Source of the DNA: Enterococcus sp. RIT-PI-f
GTDB taxonomy: Bacteria; Bacillota; Bacilli; Lactobacillales; Enterococcaceae
Direction: 5' to 3'
Length of the DNA stretch: 64,000 bases
Assembly (NCBI RefSeq): GCF_001297065.1
Contig: NZ_LHOX01000016.1
Coordinates: forward strand, 1 to 64,000
Under the pieces are notes generated by a model. The model was given only the letters and a program-made list of their open reading frames with translations, had not been told where the DNA came from and made no database searches. Position numbers and translations under genes: made by a program. Below, in pieces: positions 52,681 through 61,015 of this stretch. Positions within the stretch are counted from its first letter, which is position 1; every line of letters starts with the position of its first letter.

Positions 52681-53946
52681 TTATTTTTTTAGAAAGCCAT
52701 CGTTATAATCTTGAATCGTTTTTTCAATGGCGTCATCTAATGAAATCTCATCATTTAACACTTGGACGATGGCATCTTTGTAAGCGCCAGTCAGTCCAGT
52801 ATAGCCTTTCATACTCATGGTCACTTGATCATTGGTTTGCTTACCACTGATTGGCTGTGCTGCCGCAGCAATCTCTTGATTATAGACTTCGTAGGCATCT
52901 TGACCTTGTTCATAGTCTACTGTCATCCCTTCTACTGCGGGTAAGTAACCTGCATACGTGCATAACTGTTTATAATTATCTTCTTCATAAAGCCATTCGA
53001 TGAATTTTTGCCCTTCTTCGCTATTCTTGCTGTTGTTGAAGCCAGCGATGAAATTCCCACCCATATTCACTGCCCGGGTTTCTTGTGCAGGAGAATAGAC
53101 GGATTGCCATTTAAAATTGCTGATATTATTTGAAAAATCGACAATTTGCCAACTGCCGGAAAAATAGGCAGGGACACGTCCGCTTTTGAACATCGCAGAG
53201 GCATCTTCTCCTGAAGTCCAGACAGATTTAGGCATGACCCCATCATTATTGAGGTCAATAAATTTTTGCAAGGCTTCTTTTGTAGCATCGTCCGTCGTAT
53301 AAGCGTCTCCGCTGTCATTTAGGAAGAAATCCTGCCCGCCATATTGATAGGTGAATGCCCGTAAGCGGTGATCGGAAGCATCCATGACCATGCCATATTT
53401 GGCATCGGTTTTATCTACGACTTGATTGATCGCATCAAGAAATTCATCCCAAGTCCAGATATCATCTTCAGATTGTGGATAAGAGACACCAGCTTCATCG
53501 AACAAATCAGTATTTAGAAACAAACCGGTAGCGGTTACATCTGAAGGCAAGGCTTTGACCACGTCATCTTCGTTTCTGATTGTCATTGATTCCAGCGTGT
53601 TGGCGTCTTCAGCAACAGCGGTCAGATCAAGCAAATAGTCATTCCAGTCTGGTAAAACGGTAGAGACACGTACCACTTCGGGCGCATCATCAGCTTGTAC
53701 GGCTTTTGTGATTTTCGTGAGCAAATCATCATAAGGTACGTCTGTGACTTCAACGGTTACGCCAGTTTCTTCTTGATATTTTTCGGCCATTTTTGTATAG
53801 GCGCCGCCTTCGCTGGTATCTCCTGATACAAACATACGAATTTCTTTGGCATCACTGCTGCTATCATTGTTGCCGCAACCAGCCGCAACAAATAGTAATG
53901 CAGACAGACCTGCTATGGATAACCCCAACTTTTTATTCATGTTCAT
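52681..53946 (-). CDS. Sugar ABC transporter substrate-binding lipoprotein
   Basis: This 421-residue SBP family 1 lipoprotein has a lysine-containing n-region, a hydrophobic core and the lipobox VAAGC (Cys near residue 24). Family-like stretches include IRMFVSGDTSEGGAY and KYGMVMDAS in the middle, and a C-terminal QVLNDEISLDDAIEKTIQDY helix. It captures an oligosaccharide for the MalF/MalG-type permeases downstream. Two close ATG codons (53946, 53940) share GGGGAG and the first is taken. A cre-like site lies upstream at 54170-54183. Confidence 0.87.
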   Translation of the reverse strand: MNMNKKLGLSIAGLSALLFVAAGCGNNDSSSDAKEIRMFVSGDTSEGGAYTKMAEKYQEETGVTVEVTDVPYDDLLTKITKAVQADDAPEVVRVSTVLPDWNDYLLDLTAVAEDANTLESMTIRNEDDVVKALPSDVTATGLFLNTDLFDEAGVSYPQSEDDIWTWDEFLDAINQVVDKTDAKYGMVMDASDHRLRAFTYQYGGQDFFLNDSGDAYTTDDATKEALQKFIDLNNDGVMPKSVWTSGEDASAMFKSGRVPAYFSGSWQIVDFSNNISNFKWQSVYSPAQETRAVNMGGNFIAGFNNSKNSEEGQKFIEWLYEEDNYKQLCTYAGYLPAVEGMTVDYEQGQDAYEVYNQEIAAAAQPISGKQTNDQVTMSMKGYTGLTGAYKDAIVQVLNDEISLDDAIEKTIQDYNDGFLKK

Positions 53947-54169
53947 TCGCTCCCCTTATTGAGTATTCTGTTTAGAAAGTTCAAAAAAACCCTCATAATC
54001 AATCGCAACCGAAAACGTGGGCGTGTAAAAGATACAAGTGAAAACTAAATGAGACACAGTGCGGACGGAAAGAAAGACAGTGAGAGAGACTGAGAAGCAG
54101 TGTTATTTGATTGATACGAAACAGCTGTTGTTCTACCATAGTTTAGCTGAAAAAGAGAAAAATACAAAA

Positions 54170-54183
54170 TAAAACGATTTCAT
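54170..54183 (-). promoter_or_regulatory. cre-like site with nearby promoter for the sugar ABC operon
   Basis: On the minus strand ATGAAATCGTTTTA fits the cre consensus at all fixed positions but one. Just downstream, TTGTAT, 16 bases and TAAACT form a possible promoter. About 200 further bases of leader separate it from the start codon and show no other feature. Confidence 0.45.
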
Positions 54184-54371
54184 TTTTACCTACTAACTTA
54201 AAACAACGGGAGAAAAGACGTTTATCCAGAAATATGTCACGTTGAAAAACCTTAATATAACAAGCTTTTTTAATGTTTTATTTGAATTGAGAGCAAATCT
54301 TTTGTCTAATCGCGCAAAGAAGCGTAACATAAACAGTGTAATAAATATCAAAAAGAAAGAAGGAGAAAAAC

Positions 54372-54620
54372 ATGGGTTGGTTATGGACATTAATCGTAGG
54401 TGCTATTATCGGTTTGATCGCCGGTGCAATTACAAATAAAGGTGGATCAATGGGCTGGATCGCGAACATTGTTGCTGGTTTAGTCGGCGCTGCAATTGGT
54501 CAAGGATTATTAGGTTCTTGGGGACCATCATTAGCTGGAATGGCATTGATTCCTTCAATCATTGGTGCAGTGATCGTGGTTGCTGTTGTGTCATTTTTCT
54601 TAGGACGCTCTAAAGCCTAA
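54372..54620 (+). CDS. GlsB/YeaQ/YmgE family stress membrane protein
   Basis: This 82-residue, three-helix membrane protein is rich in Gly, Ala and Ile, with the family pattern WTLIVGAIIGLIAGAI, then KGGSMGWIANIVAGLVGA, then a C-terminal FFLGRSKA. In Enterococcus GlsB relatives are linked to bile salt and general stress. The ATG follows AAGGAG. A 170-base AT-rich leader lies upstream. After the stop come an 8+3+8 inverted repeat (54651-54669) and a strong terminator. Confidence 0.88.
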   Translation: MGWLWTLIVGAIIGLIAGAITNKGGSMGWIANIVAGLVGAAIGQGLLGSWGPSLAGMALIPSIIGAVIVVAVVSFFLGRSKA

Positions 54621-54650
54621 TTATTCCGCTATTGTTTACATTTATTGATC

Positions 54651-54669
54651 ACGTATACCGTGTATACGT
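54651..54669. repeat. Perfect 8+3+8 inverted repeat downstream of the GlsB gene
   Basis: ACGTATAC and GTATACGT flank CGT. It sits between the GlsB stop and its terminator, without a T tail, so it is not itself a terminator. It could be an operator for a downstream gene or a transcript 3' structure. Confidence 0.45.
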
Positions 54670-54673
54670 TAAG

Positions 54674-54710
54674 AAGGCAGATCTGATAGATATCAGATCT
54701 GTCTTTCTTT
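54674..54710 (+). terminator. Terminator after the GlsB gene
   Basis: GGCAGATCTGATA pairs with TATCAGATCTGTC (one G-U), then TTTCTTT. Confidence 0.75.
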
Positions 54711-54790
54711 GCTTTGAGCAATCCTTTTGTCAGATCTGCCTTTACTCGTTACACTTAAAGTAACCTAAAAAGAGAGAGGAAGAGCAATCT

Positions 54791-55195
54791 ATGAAAAAAC
54801 AATACGAAACAGCTATGATCAATCGCGGCGGTCGGGTCGGCGAAGTAGAAGCGCCTAATGGCACGATGCACTTGAAAATCGATAAACCGGGAATCCATAG
54901 CGAGGGCACGAATCCGGAGCAATTATTCGCAGCTGGTTATGCCTCTTGTTTCAATGGAGCGGTACAGCACATGTTGAAAGAACATCAGATCGAATCCGAA
55001 TCTGAAGTCAAAGCAAGGGTTTCACTCTATCAGCATGAGGACGGCAGCTACCAAATCGGCGTGATTTTAGAAGTATCATTGCCTGGTGTTGAGAAAGCAC
55101 AGGCAGAAAAAATCGCGGAAGAAGCACATGATTTTTGTCCATATTCTCGTGCAACACGCGGCAATATCGACGTTGAAGTGGAAGTTGTGGCATAA
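54791..55195 (+). CDS. ohr: Organic hydroperoxide resistance protein (Ohr, OsmC family)
   Basis: This 134-residue thiol peroxidase reduces organic hydroperoxides. The two reactive cysteines are in GYASCFNGA (about residue 53) and HDFCPYSRA (about 117), in the Ohr spacing, and the N-terminal Arg in NRGGRVGE fits the active site. The ATG follows GAGAGGAAG. No adjacent ohrR is seen. It is followed by a membrane-anchored beta-propeller gene about 70 bp downstream, probably a separate function. Confidence 0.88.
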   Translation: MKKQYETAMINRGGRVGEVEAPNGTMHLKIDKPGIHSEGTNPEQLFAAGYASCFNGAVQHMLKEHQIESESEVKARVSLYQHEDGSYQIGVILEVSLPGVEKAQAEKIAEEAHDFCPYSRATRGNIDVEVEVVA

Positions 55196-55264
55196 TTTTC
55201 AATGGATGATCGACATGTCCCGCAATCAATGCTCAGTAGGGATTATAGTAAAGGAGAGGCAGAG

Positions 55265-56317
55265 ATGAACAGAACATTGGGGTTTACAATCGTTGTGTTC
55301 GGGATTTGTCTCTTTTTGTTATGGCGTCATTATCATAAGACAAAGCAAGAACAGCGAATGATCTTAGCACAATTAAAAAGATACCCTGCTGTCCAACATG
55401 CATGGGCCGCCGCGCTTGAAGACGGCGATCCAGTGATTGAGATCCCGGGGCTAGCAACAGGGATCAAGGCAAGCTTGGCAGACGCGCATACTGTAGATAT
55501 GTGCGGACAAATGACGCCGCAAGGGTTGGCGCTTTCTAAGGATTGGGTATTTATCTCGATGTATTGCAACGATCACCAGCATCATTCACAGATTTTGCTT
55601 TTTGATCGTCATACAGGTGCCTATAGCAAATCCGTCATTTTACCTAAAAAGCCCCATGTCGGAGGCTTGGTGTATGATGAACAGCAAGAAGTCCTATGGG
55701 TAACGATCACTGGCTCAGACAGTGGTCGGATTGGCGGCATTCCTTTGGCGACACTTTTGGCGGATACATCTGCTCAGACCGGTCAACCGATCCGATTTGA
55801 TCGCAGGCTTGAACTATTGGGGATAGCCCGTGCGTCATACTTAACGATGGATCAAGAAAAAGTCGTGGCAGGATCGTTTTCTTTAAGAGGGGCAGGAGAA
55901 TATGCTGCCTATTCTCGACAGTTTCTGCAGGATGCGATGGCAGATGATTCCACACAAAAAAGTCAAATGTTGCCAAATGAGACCAATAGCACGTTGACCA
56001 AAGTCCAAAGTGTTGCATATGCAAAAGATTGGCTGCTGATTGCCCGTTCCTTCGGTCCAGGCGCAAGTGAACTTTTGGTCTATCCGAAAACAACCGCGAA
56101 TCTGAAGCGCAACAGCGCCGCATTTCGTTTTAGATTTCCGCCTTATTTAGAGCAAATCGTGGTAGAGGATCAACGGCTATATTGCCTTTTTGAAAGTGGT
56201 GCAGCTGCTTATCGGCATAAAACCAATTGGCCAATCGATACGGTTTTGGTTTTGGATCTGTTCACGCTGCTCCACAAAAAAACCGGCTTCAAAAGAAACC
56301 GGCGCATCAAATCATGA
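55265..56317 (+). CDS. Membrane-anchored beta-propeller-like hypothetical protein
   Basis: This 350-residue protein has one N-terminal membrane helix (about residues 5-20, start MNRTLGFTIVVFG) and an outside domain with repeated strand patterns such as GLALSKDWVFISMY, GLVYDEQQEVLWVTI, SYLTMDQEKVVAGSF and SVAYAKDWLLIARSF. These suggest a beta-propeller of the SMP-30/YncE kind. No catalytic residues can be named. The ATG at 55265 follows AAAGGAGAGG. An earlier frame start has no ribosome site. Its end nearly meets the convergent PepSY gene, with only four bases between them. Confidence 0.6.
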   Translation: MNRTLGFTIVVFGICLFLLWRHYHKTKQEQRMILAQLKRYPAVQHAWAAALEDGDPVIEIPGLATGIKASLADAHTVDMCGQMTPQGLALSKDWVFISMYCNDHQHHSQILLFDRHTGAYSKSVILPKKPHVGGLVYDEQQEVLWVTITGSDSGRIGGIPLATLLADTSAQTGQPIRFDRRLELLGIARASYLTMDQEKVVAGSFSLRGAGEYAAYSRQFLQDAMADDSTQKSQMLPNETNSTLTKVQSVAYAKDWLLIARSFGPGASELLVYPKTTANLKRNSAAFRFRFPPYLEQIVVEDQRLYCLFESGAAAYRHKTNWPIDTVLVLDLFTLLHKKTGFKRNRRIKS

Positions 56318-56321
56318 GCAA

Positions 56322-56666
56322 TTATTCTACAATGCTGCGTTGGATATCCAACACGGTGCCTGTTCGGGCATCTGCCAAAAATTCATAGGTGACCAATTGG
56401 CCATCCTCAGTCCGAGTGATCCCGCCTGTATAGCCTTGGGAGGTAATGGCAAATTTACGCAAAGGTTGTTTTTCAAAGTTGATCCACGATCCTTCGATCG
56501 GTCCTTCTTTGACAAAAGCTGATTTGACTAATTCCAGCACATCATCTGCATGGAGATTTTGTTTGTTTTTCAACCAAATAGTGGAAAAGATCCCTCCAGC
56601 AAAACCTAGTCCTAAACCGACCGTCAAGCCATTTTTAAAATAGTGTAGTGGGCGATGATCATGCAT
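56322..56666 (-). CDS. Membrane-anchored PepSY-domain protein
   Basis: This 114-residue protein has an N-terminal basic/His-rich start (MHDHRPLHYFKN), a membrane helix (about residues 14-30) and a C-terminal PepSY-like domain (about 38-112). PepSY domains often inhibit or guard extracellular peptidases. The ATG at 56666 follows AAGGAGG with eight bases between. The longer frame would place the Shine-Dalgarno inside the coding region. A PerR-type box lies 59 bases upstream at 56725-56739, hinting at peroxide or metal control. Confidence 0.65.
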   Translation of the reverse strand: MHDHRPLHYFKNGLTVGLGLGFAGGIFSTIWLKNKQNLHADDVLELVKSAFVKEGPIEGSWINFEKQPLRKFAITSQGYTGGITRTEDGQLVTYEFLADARTGTVLDIQRSIVE

Positions 56667-56724
56667 ATGTTTGTCCTCCTTCAATCAATGTTCCCTATCT
56701 TGCTGCGATAGCATGAAAACACAA

Positions 56725-56739
56725 TTATAATTATCATAA
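56725..56739. promoter_or_regulatory. PerR/Fur-family box upstream of the PepSY gene
   Basis: TTATAATTATCATAA matches the 7-1-7 Per box TTATAATNATTATAA at 14 of 15 positions. It fits Fur and Zur consensus sequences less well. It lies in the promoter region of the minus-strand PepSY gene, and less than 130 bases from the M42 peptidase start on the other strand. Confidence 0.5.
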
Positions 56740-56835
56740 GTGTAACATAGTTTAGAATTTTTCTATAAGAAAAATAACCAGATCGACCAATTTGCGTTAT
56801 AATAAATCAATAATAGTTCTTAAAGGGGGATAGGC

Positions 56836-56871
56836 TTGTTCCTAAACAAGCAAACAAATAATGGAAGATAA
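56836..56871 (+). promoter_or_regulatory. Short upstream frame and hairpin in the M42 gene leader
   Basis: AAAGGGGGAT is followed at six bases by a TTG that opens an 11-codon frame ending in TAA at 56869-56871, overlapping the M42 start codon at 56861 in another frame. GCTTGTT (56834-56840) and AACAAGC (56845-56851) form a perfect hairpin between the ribosome site and the ATG. Either translational coupling or a bridged ribosome site could feed the downstream start. Confidence 0.45.
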
Positions 56872-57937
56872 AACATTTCAACGCATCAAAGAATTAACAG
56901 AAATTCAAGGGACCAGCGGCTTTGAGCAAGACGTGCGTGCGTATATGCGTAAAGCGATGACACCTTTGGTGGACGAGGTACAGCAAGATGGTCTAGGCGG
57001 TATTTTTGGGATCCGTCATCATTCAGATGCACATGCGCCCCGTATCATGTTGGCAGCCCATATGGATGAGGTCGGCTTCTTAGTGACGACTGTAACAGAC
57101 CGCGGCTTATTCAAAGTAACACCATTAGGCGGATGGAATCCATATGTGGTTTCTGCCCAACGCTTTACATTGAAAACAGCAAAAGGTGATTATCCATGTG
57201 TTTCTTCTTCCGTTCCACCGCATTTATTGCGTGGAACTGATGGTCAAAAAGCGGTGGAAGTCACCGATATTCTTTTTGATGCCGGTTTTGAGTCGAAAGA
57301 AGAAGCGGAAAGTTTTGGTGTTCGTCCTGGGGATACGATCGTTCCTCAAGTAGAAACTATCAAAACAGCCAATGGAAAACACATTATTTCCAAAGCCTGG
57401 GACAACCGCTATGGTTGTACGGTAGTGTTGGATGCGCTGGAAGCATTGCAAGATGAAACATTGGGGCACACGCTCATTGCCGGTGCCAATGTACAAGAAG
57501 AAGTTGGCTTGCGCGGCTCGCGTCCATCAGTAACAAAATTCAAACCGGATTTATTTTTTGCAGTGGATTGTTCACCTGCCGATGATACGGTAACCAAAAA
57601 CGGCACCTTCGGTCACTTAGGTGAAGGGACATTGTTACGTATTTTTGATCCAGGGTTGATCATGCTGCCAGCAATGAAAGAATTCTTGCTGGATACTGCA
57701 GAAACCCATCATATCCCTTATCAGTACTTTGTATCAAAAGGCGGTACCGATGCGGGAGCAGCACATATGTCGAATGAAGGGATCCCTAGCTCAGTGATCG
57801 GTGTTCCGGGCCGTTATATCCATACGCATCAAACACTATTCAGCATTGCGGATTATGAAGCAGCCCGTGAAATGGTGATCCAAGTATTGAAAGCTTTAGA
57901 CAAATCAACTGTCGATACGATCATTGCTGGTAAATAA
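56861..57937 (+). CDS. pepA: M42 family glutamyl aminopeptidase
   Basis: This 358-residue metallo-aminopeptidase of clan MH acts on N-terminal acidic residues and forms large tetrahedral complexes. Metal-site motifs are MLAAHMDEVGF (about residues 63-73), KAWDNRYG (Asp about 180), VQEEVGLRGS (about 211-220) and AVDCSP (about 234-239), with GGTDAGAAH and HTHQ towards the C-terminus. All ligands are in place. The ATG is 30 bases from the nearest strong Shine-Dalgarno, with a perfect hairpin and a short overlapping frame in between (56834-56871), so initiation is unusual. Confidence 0.88.
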   Translation: MEDKTFQRIKELTEIQGTSGFEQDVRAYMRKAMTPLVDEVQQDGLGGIFGIRHHSDAHAPRIMLAAHMDEVGFLVTTVTDRGLFKVTPLGGWNPYVVSAQRFTLKTAKGDYPCVSSSVPPHLLRGTDGQKAVEVTDILFDAGFESKEEAESFGVRPGDTIVPQVETIKTANGKHIISKAWDNRYGCTVVLDALEALQDETLGHTLIAGANVQEEVGLRGSRPSVTKFKPDLFFAVDCSPADDTVTKNGTFGHLGEGTLLRIFDPGLIMLPAMKEFLLDTAETHHIPYQYFVSKGGTDAGAAHMSNEGIPSSVIGVPGRYIHTHQTLFSIADYEAAREMVIQVLKALDKSTVDTIIAGK

Positions 57938-57951
57938 TCAGGAGGAAAACA

Positions 57952-57976
57952 CGTCGATTCGGCGTGTTTTTTTAGG
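57952..57976 (+). terminator. Terminator after the M42 peptidase
   Basis: ACACG-TCG pairs with CGG-CGTGT around ATT and is followed by seven T residues. Confidence 0.75.
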
Positions 57977-58057
57977 TCGCGGACGTATGCGCGTTGCATT
58001 TGGTTTTCCTATGCAGAAAGGTGTATACTTTAGATATCAAAAGAAAGTGGTGAGTGT

Positions 58058-58372
58058 GTGATTATTCCAAAAGATTTAGAAGAATTAGCGACTTATGTAG
58101 AACAAGGAAAAAATGTGTTCTTTTTTACCGCCGATTGGTGTGGGGATTGTCGATATATCAAACCGCAATTGCCAGAGATCGAAGCGGATTTTCCAAATTA
58201 TCAATTTATCGAAGTGGATCGCGACAAGTTTATGGATGTCGCAGTCGAATGGTCGATTTTCGGGATTCCCAGCTTAGTGGTGATCGAGGATGGCAAAGAG
58301 CGAGGTCGTCTGGTGAATAAAGACCGTAAAACCAAAGAAGAAATCGAAGCTTTCTTAACAAGTGTGCAATAA
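58058..58372 (+). CDS. Thioredoxin-like protein (WCGDC active site)
   Basis: This 104-residue thioredoxin fold has the redox motif ADWCGDC (about residues 25-31) in place of the usual WCGPC, plus the cis-Pro turn FGIPSLVVI (about 68-76). Low-GC Gram-positives often carry such a small WCGDC protein. The GTG start is preceded by GGTGA. It lies 18 bp before a universal stress protein gene, so the two are likely co-transcribed. Confidence 0.82.
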   Translation: MIIPKDLEELATYVEQGKNVFFFTADWCGDCRYIKPQLPEIEADFPNYQFIEVDRDKFMDVAVEWSIFGIPSLVVIEDGKERGRLVNKDRKTKEEIEAFLTSVQ

Positions 58373-58390
58373 AGAGTGGAGGGATTTAAG

Positions 58391-58852
58391 ATGGATGCAC
58401 AAAGATATCAAAATATTTTAGTGGGCATCGATGGGTCAGAACAAGCCAAAGACGCCTTCAAAAAAGCAGTTGAAGTGGCACGACGCAATCAAGGGAAAGT
58501 GTATGCAGCGACGATCATTGATCAGCAAATGCCAACGATGATGGGCTATGCGCCATTGGATAGTTCTATTTTAGAACAAGAAAAGGATACTGCACAAAAA
58601 ATGATCGACGAATGCAAGGCCTATGCAGACTCTGTAGATTTTCATTTAGTGGAGGGCATCATTGCTTATGGCTCGATCAAAGATGCTTTGGCTACGCAGT
58701 TACCTGAAGAATATGCCATCGACTTGATCATGGTGGGTCAATCTGGTCTGAATGCTGTTGAACGATTCATGATGGGCAGTGTTGCTAGTTTCGTTATCCG
58801 CGAAGCCCGTTGCGATGTCCTGATCGTTTCGCCGCAAGACAAAGAGGCTTAA
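58391..58852 (+). CDS. Universal stress protein (UspA family)
   Basis: This 153-residue protein has the Rossmann-like Usp fold, with NILVGIDGSEQAKDA at the N-terminus (Asp near residue 15) and the ATP-loop pattern GQSGLNAVERFMMGSVASFV (a G-x2-G-x9-G-S/T type motif, about residues 117-136). It is probably of the ATP-binding kind. The ATG at 58391 follows GGAGGG. It is co-transcribed with the thioredoxin-like gene and ends at a strong hairpin terminator. Confidence 0.87.
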   Translation: MDAQRYQNILVGIDGSEQAKDAFKKAVEVARRNQGKVYAATIIDQQMPTMMGYAPLDSSILEQEKDTAQKMIDECKAYADSVDFHLVEGIIAYGSIKDALATQLPEEYAIDLIMVGQSGLNAVERFMMGSVASFVIREARCDVLIVSPQDKEA

Positions 58853-58867
58853 AGTGTAAAGGATAGC

Positions 58868-58903
58868 CGCAAGATCAATCCGGTTGGTCTTGCGGCTATT
58901 TTG
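58868..58903 (+). terminator. Terminator after usp
   Basis: ATAGCCGCAAGATCAA pairs with TTGGTCTTGCGGCTAT (one G-U) around TCCGG, then TTTTG. Confidence 0.78.
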
Positions 58904-59005
58904 TCGTGCTTTGGATAGAAATCAAAGAGAATAGCCGAAATACGATGACGAATCCGCAAAAATTTGTTAAGATTATGGGCGGAATGATTGAAGGAGGAAA
59001 ATAAC

Positions 59006-59620
59006 GTGATTTTTGCTTATAATAAAGAATATGTCAGTGATACGTTGATGGTGATCACTGAGAATGACAAAGGGTTAGCGCAAACTGTTTCTCGTGTCGA
59101 TAATGTTGCGCAAATCAAAAATGAAGAGGACACAATCGTTGGTTGGAACTTTTTTGCTATTTCAGAGATCATGACCATTGATGGTAGAGGTCAGGTCGAA
59201 TTGACTGATGCACAAGTGGCACAGTTGAATGACCGCATTGCAGCTGCTGGTTTTGCTGAAAAGCTAGCCGTTGATCATACCCCGAAAATCGTCGTTGGCT
59301 ATGTACAGACCTGCGAAGAACATCCAGATAGTGATCACTTGTCGCTTACTCAAATTGATGTGGGTAACGAAGAAGTATTGCAGATTGTCTGTGGTGCAGC
59401 CAATATCCGCAAAGGATTGAAAGTGGTTGTTGCCAAACCTGGGGCCATGATGCCCGATGGCTTGTTGATCTGGCCGGGTACATTGCGAGGCGTTGAAAGC
59501 TTCGGTATGGTTTGTTCAGCCAAAGAATTAGCTTTGCCTGATGCACCATTGAAAAAAGGAATTCTGGAATTGCCGCAAGATGCAGTTGTCGGCAGTGCCT
59601 TTCCCACTGGAAAAGCCTAA
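59006..59620 (+). CDS. ytpR: YtpR family tRNA-binding protein
   Basis: This 204-residue protein has an N-terminal DUF4479 part (about residues 1-85) and a C-terminal tRNA-binding domain like that of PheT and MetRS (about 90-200). The latter shows VVGYVQTCEEHPDSDHLSLTQIDVG and later CGAANIRKGLKVVVAKPGAMMP (VCGAANIR then VVVAKPGA). It likely binds structured tRNA or acts as a tRNA chaperone. The GTG at 59006 follows AAGGAGG. It is monocistronic and ends at a shared terminator with htrA. Confidence 0.87.
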   Translation: MIFAYNKEYVSDTLMVITENDKGLAQTVSRVDNVAQIKNEEDTIVGWNFFAISEIMTIDGRGQVELTDAQVAQLNDRIAAAGFAEKLAVDHTPKIVVGYVQTCEEHPDSDHLSLTQIDVGNEEVLQIVCGAANIRKGLKVVVAKPGAMMPDGLLIWPGTLRGVESFGMVCSAKELALPDAPLKKGILELPQDAVVGSAFPTGKA

Positions 59621-59621
59621 A

Positions 59622-59665
59622 AAAGAGGCACCGCCACTTCCTGTTGTTGTGGCGGTGCCTCTTTG
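59622..59665. terminator. Bidirectional terminator between ytpR and htrA
   Basis: AAAGAGGCACCGCCAC pairs perfectly with GTGGCGGTGCCTCTTT around an 11-base loop, flanked by an A-run on one side. Confidence 0.82.
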
Positions 59666-59670
59666 ATCGG

Positions 59671-60975
59671 TTAATTGCTGCTTTCTGTTGTATCGTTGAT
59701 CGACGTATCAACGGACAATTCGACTGTTGCTGTTTTTTCTTCATCTCCACGATAGAAGGTCAACGTAATGGTATCGCCAACTTTATGTTTGTAGAGTGCA
59801 GATTGTAAATCAGTGGTTGAACTAATCTCTGTATCATCAACTTTGGTGATGACATCATATTGTTGCAAACCAGCTTGTTCAGCAGGTGTCGCATTATTGA
59901 CTGAGTAGACGACAACGCCGGCTGTCACAGAGGATGGTACTTTCAAGATCTGTTCTTGTTGTTGAGAAGTGATCGAACTTAGATCAATCGTACGAATCCC
60001 CAATGCTGGACGAACCACTTTGCCATCGGATTCTAATTGATTGATGATTTCAACAACATCGTTACTAGGAATGGCAAAGCCCATACCTTCAACGCTGACG
60101 CTGGATGTTGATTCTGAAGTGCTGGCGATTTTGCTCGAGTTGATCCCAACGACTTGTCCATCGACGTTGATCAGTGGACCACCAGAATTCCCAGGGTTGA
60201 TGGCTGCATCTGTTTGAATGGCATTGATGCTGACTGTTTCACCTGAATCGTTTTGACTAGTGACTTGGCGATTCAAAGAAGAGATGATCCCTTGTGTCAC
60301 TGAGTTTGCATAATCTGATCCTAATGGAGAACCAATGGCAATGGCAGGTTCGCCGACTTTCAACGCGCTGGAATCACCAAAGGTTGCAACTGTCTCAACT
60401 TTATCTGAGGCGATTTTGATGACAGCTAAGTCGGTATAAGCATCGGTTCCGACCAATTCGCCAGTGACTTTCGTGCCATCTGAAAGGACGACTTCTAAGC
60501 CTGATTGACCTTCAACAACGTGGTTGTTGGTCACGACATAGGCTGTATCTCCATCGACTTTGTAAATGACGCCACTCCCTTCTGAAGCGGCTTCTAATGT
60601 ACTGTCATCACTGGTATTGTCTTCGGTTTGTCCATCTTGTCCGCTTTGTTGGCCAAAGATGCTGCCAAAATCACTGGTTTGACTTTGTTGCAAGTTGATG
60701 ATCGACACAACCGCACCTTGAACTTTTTCAACTGCTTCTGTAACATCACTGGTGACATCTAATTTGACATTTGACACGGTCGTTTCTCCGCTGGAGTTTT
60801 GGACGCCGGTCGTTGTTGTACTTGAGTTAGAATTCGTGAGTGACGTGCCCATTGCTAAATATAGGCCACCAAAAGTCAATAGACCGCCGACAACGCCGCC
60901 TAAAATACCAATCCCTAATTTTTTGAGTAATCCAGAAGAAGGTTTTTTCTCTGGTGTGACATCTTTTCGTGCCAT
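59671..60975 (-). CDS. htrA: HtrA/DegP-like surface serine protease
   Basis: This 434-residue trypsin-fold protease degrades misfolded exported proteins. It has an N-terminal membrane helix (about residues 18-40), a Ser/Asn-rich linker, and the catalytic triad in TNNHVV (His about 151), YTDLAVIK (Asp about 181) and NPGNSGGPL (Ser about 263). One PDZ domain follows (about 335-420). The ATG follows GGGGGA. A perfect 9+8+9 inverted repeat sits between promoter and ribosome site (60990-61015), so a repressor or mRNA hairpin may act there. Confidence 0.92.
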   Translation of the reverse strand: MARKDVTPEKKPSSGLLKKLGIGILGGVVGGLLTFGGLYLAMGTSLTNSNSSTTTTGVQNSSGETTVSNVKLDVTSDVTEAVEKVQGAVVSIINLQQSQTSDFGSIFGQQSGQDGQTEDNTSDDSTLEAASEGSGVIYKVDGDTAYVVTNNHVVEGQSGLEVVLSDGTKVTGELVGTDAYTDLAVIKIASDKVETVATFGDSSALKVGEPAIAIGSPLGSDYANSVTQGIISSLNRQVTSQNDSGETVSINAIQTDAAINPGNSGGPLINVDGQVVGINSSKIASTSESTSSVSVEGMGFAIPSNDVVEIINQLESDGKVVRPALGIRTIDLSSITSQQQEQILKVPSSVTAGVVVYSVNNATPAEQAGLQQYDVITKVDDTEISSTTDLQSALYKHKVGDTITLTFYRGDEEKTATVELSVDTSINDTTESSN

Positions 60976-60989
60976 TTTGATTTCCCCCT

Positions 60990-61015
60990 TACTAATTATT
61001 TCGCTATAATTAGTA
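60990..61015. promoter_or_regulatory. Inverted repeat over the htrA promoter/leader
   Basis: TACTAATTA (60990-60998) and TAATTAGTA (61007-61015) are perfect inverted copies eight bases apart. They overlap a likely -10 TATACT on the minus strand and precede the ribosome site. It does not fit the CtsR or CIRCE consensus sequences. Confidence 0.5.
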
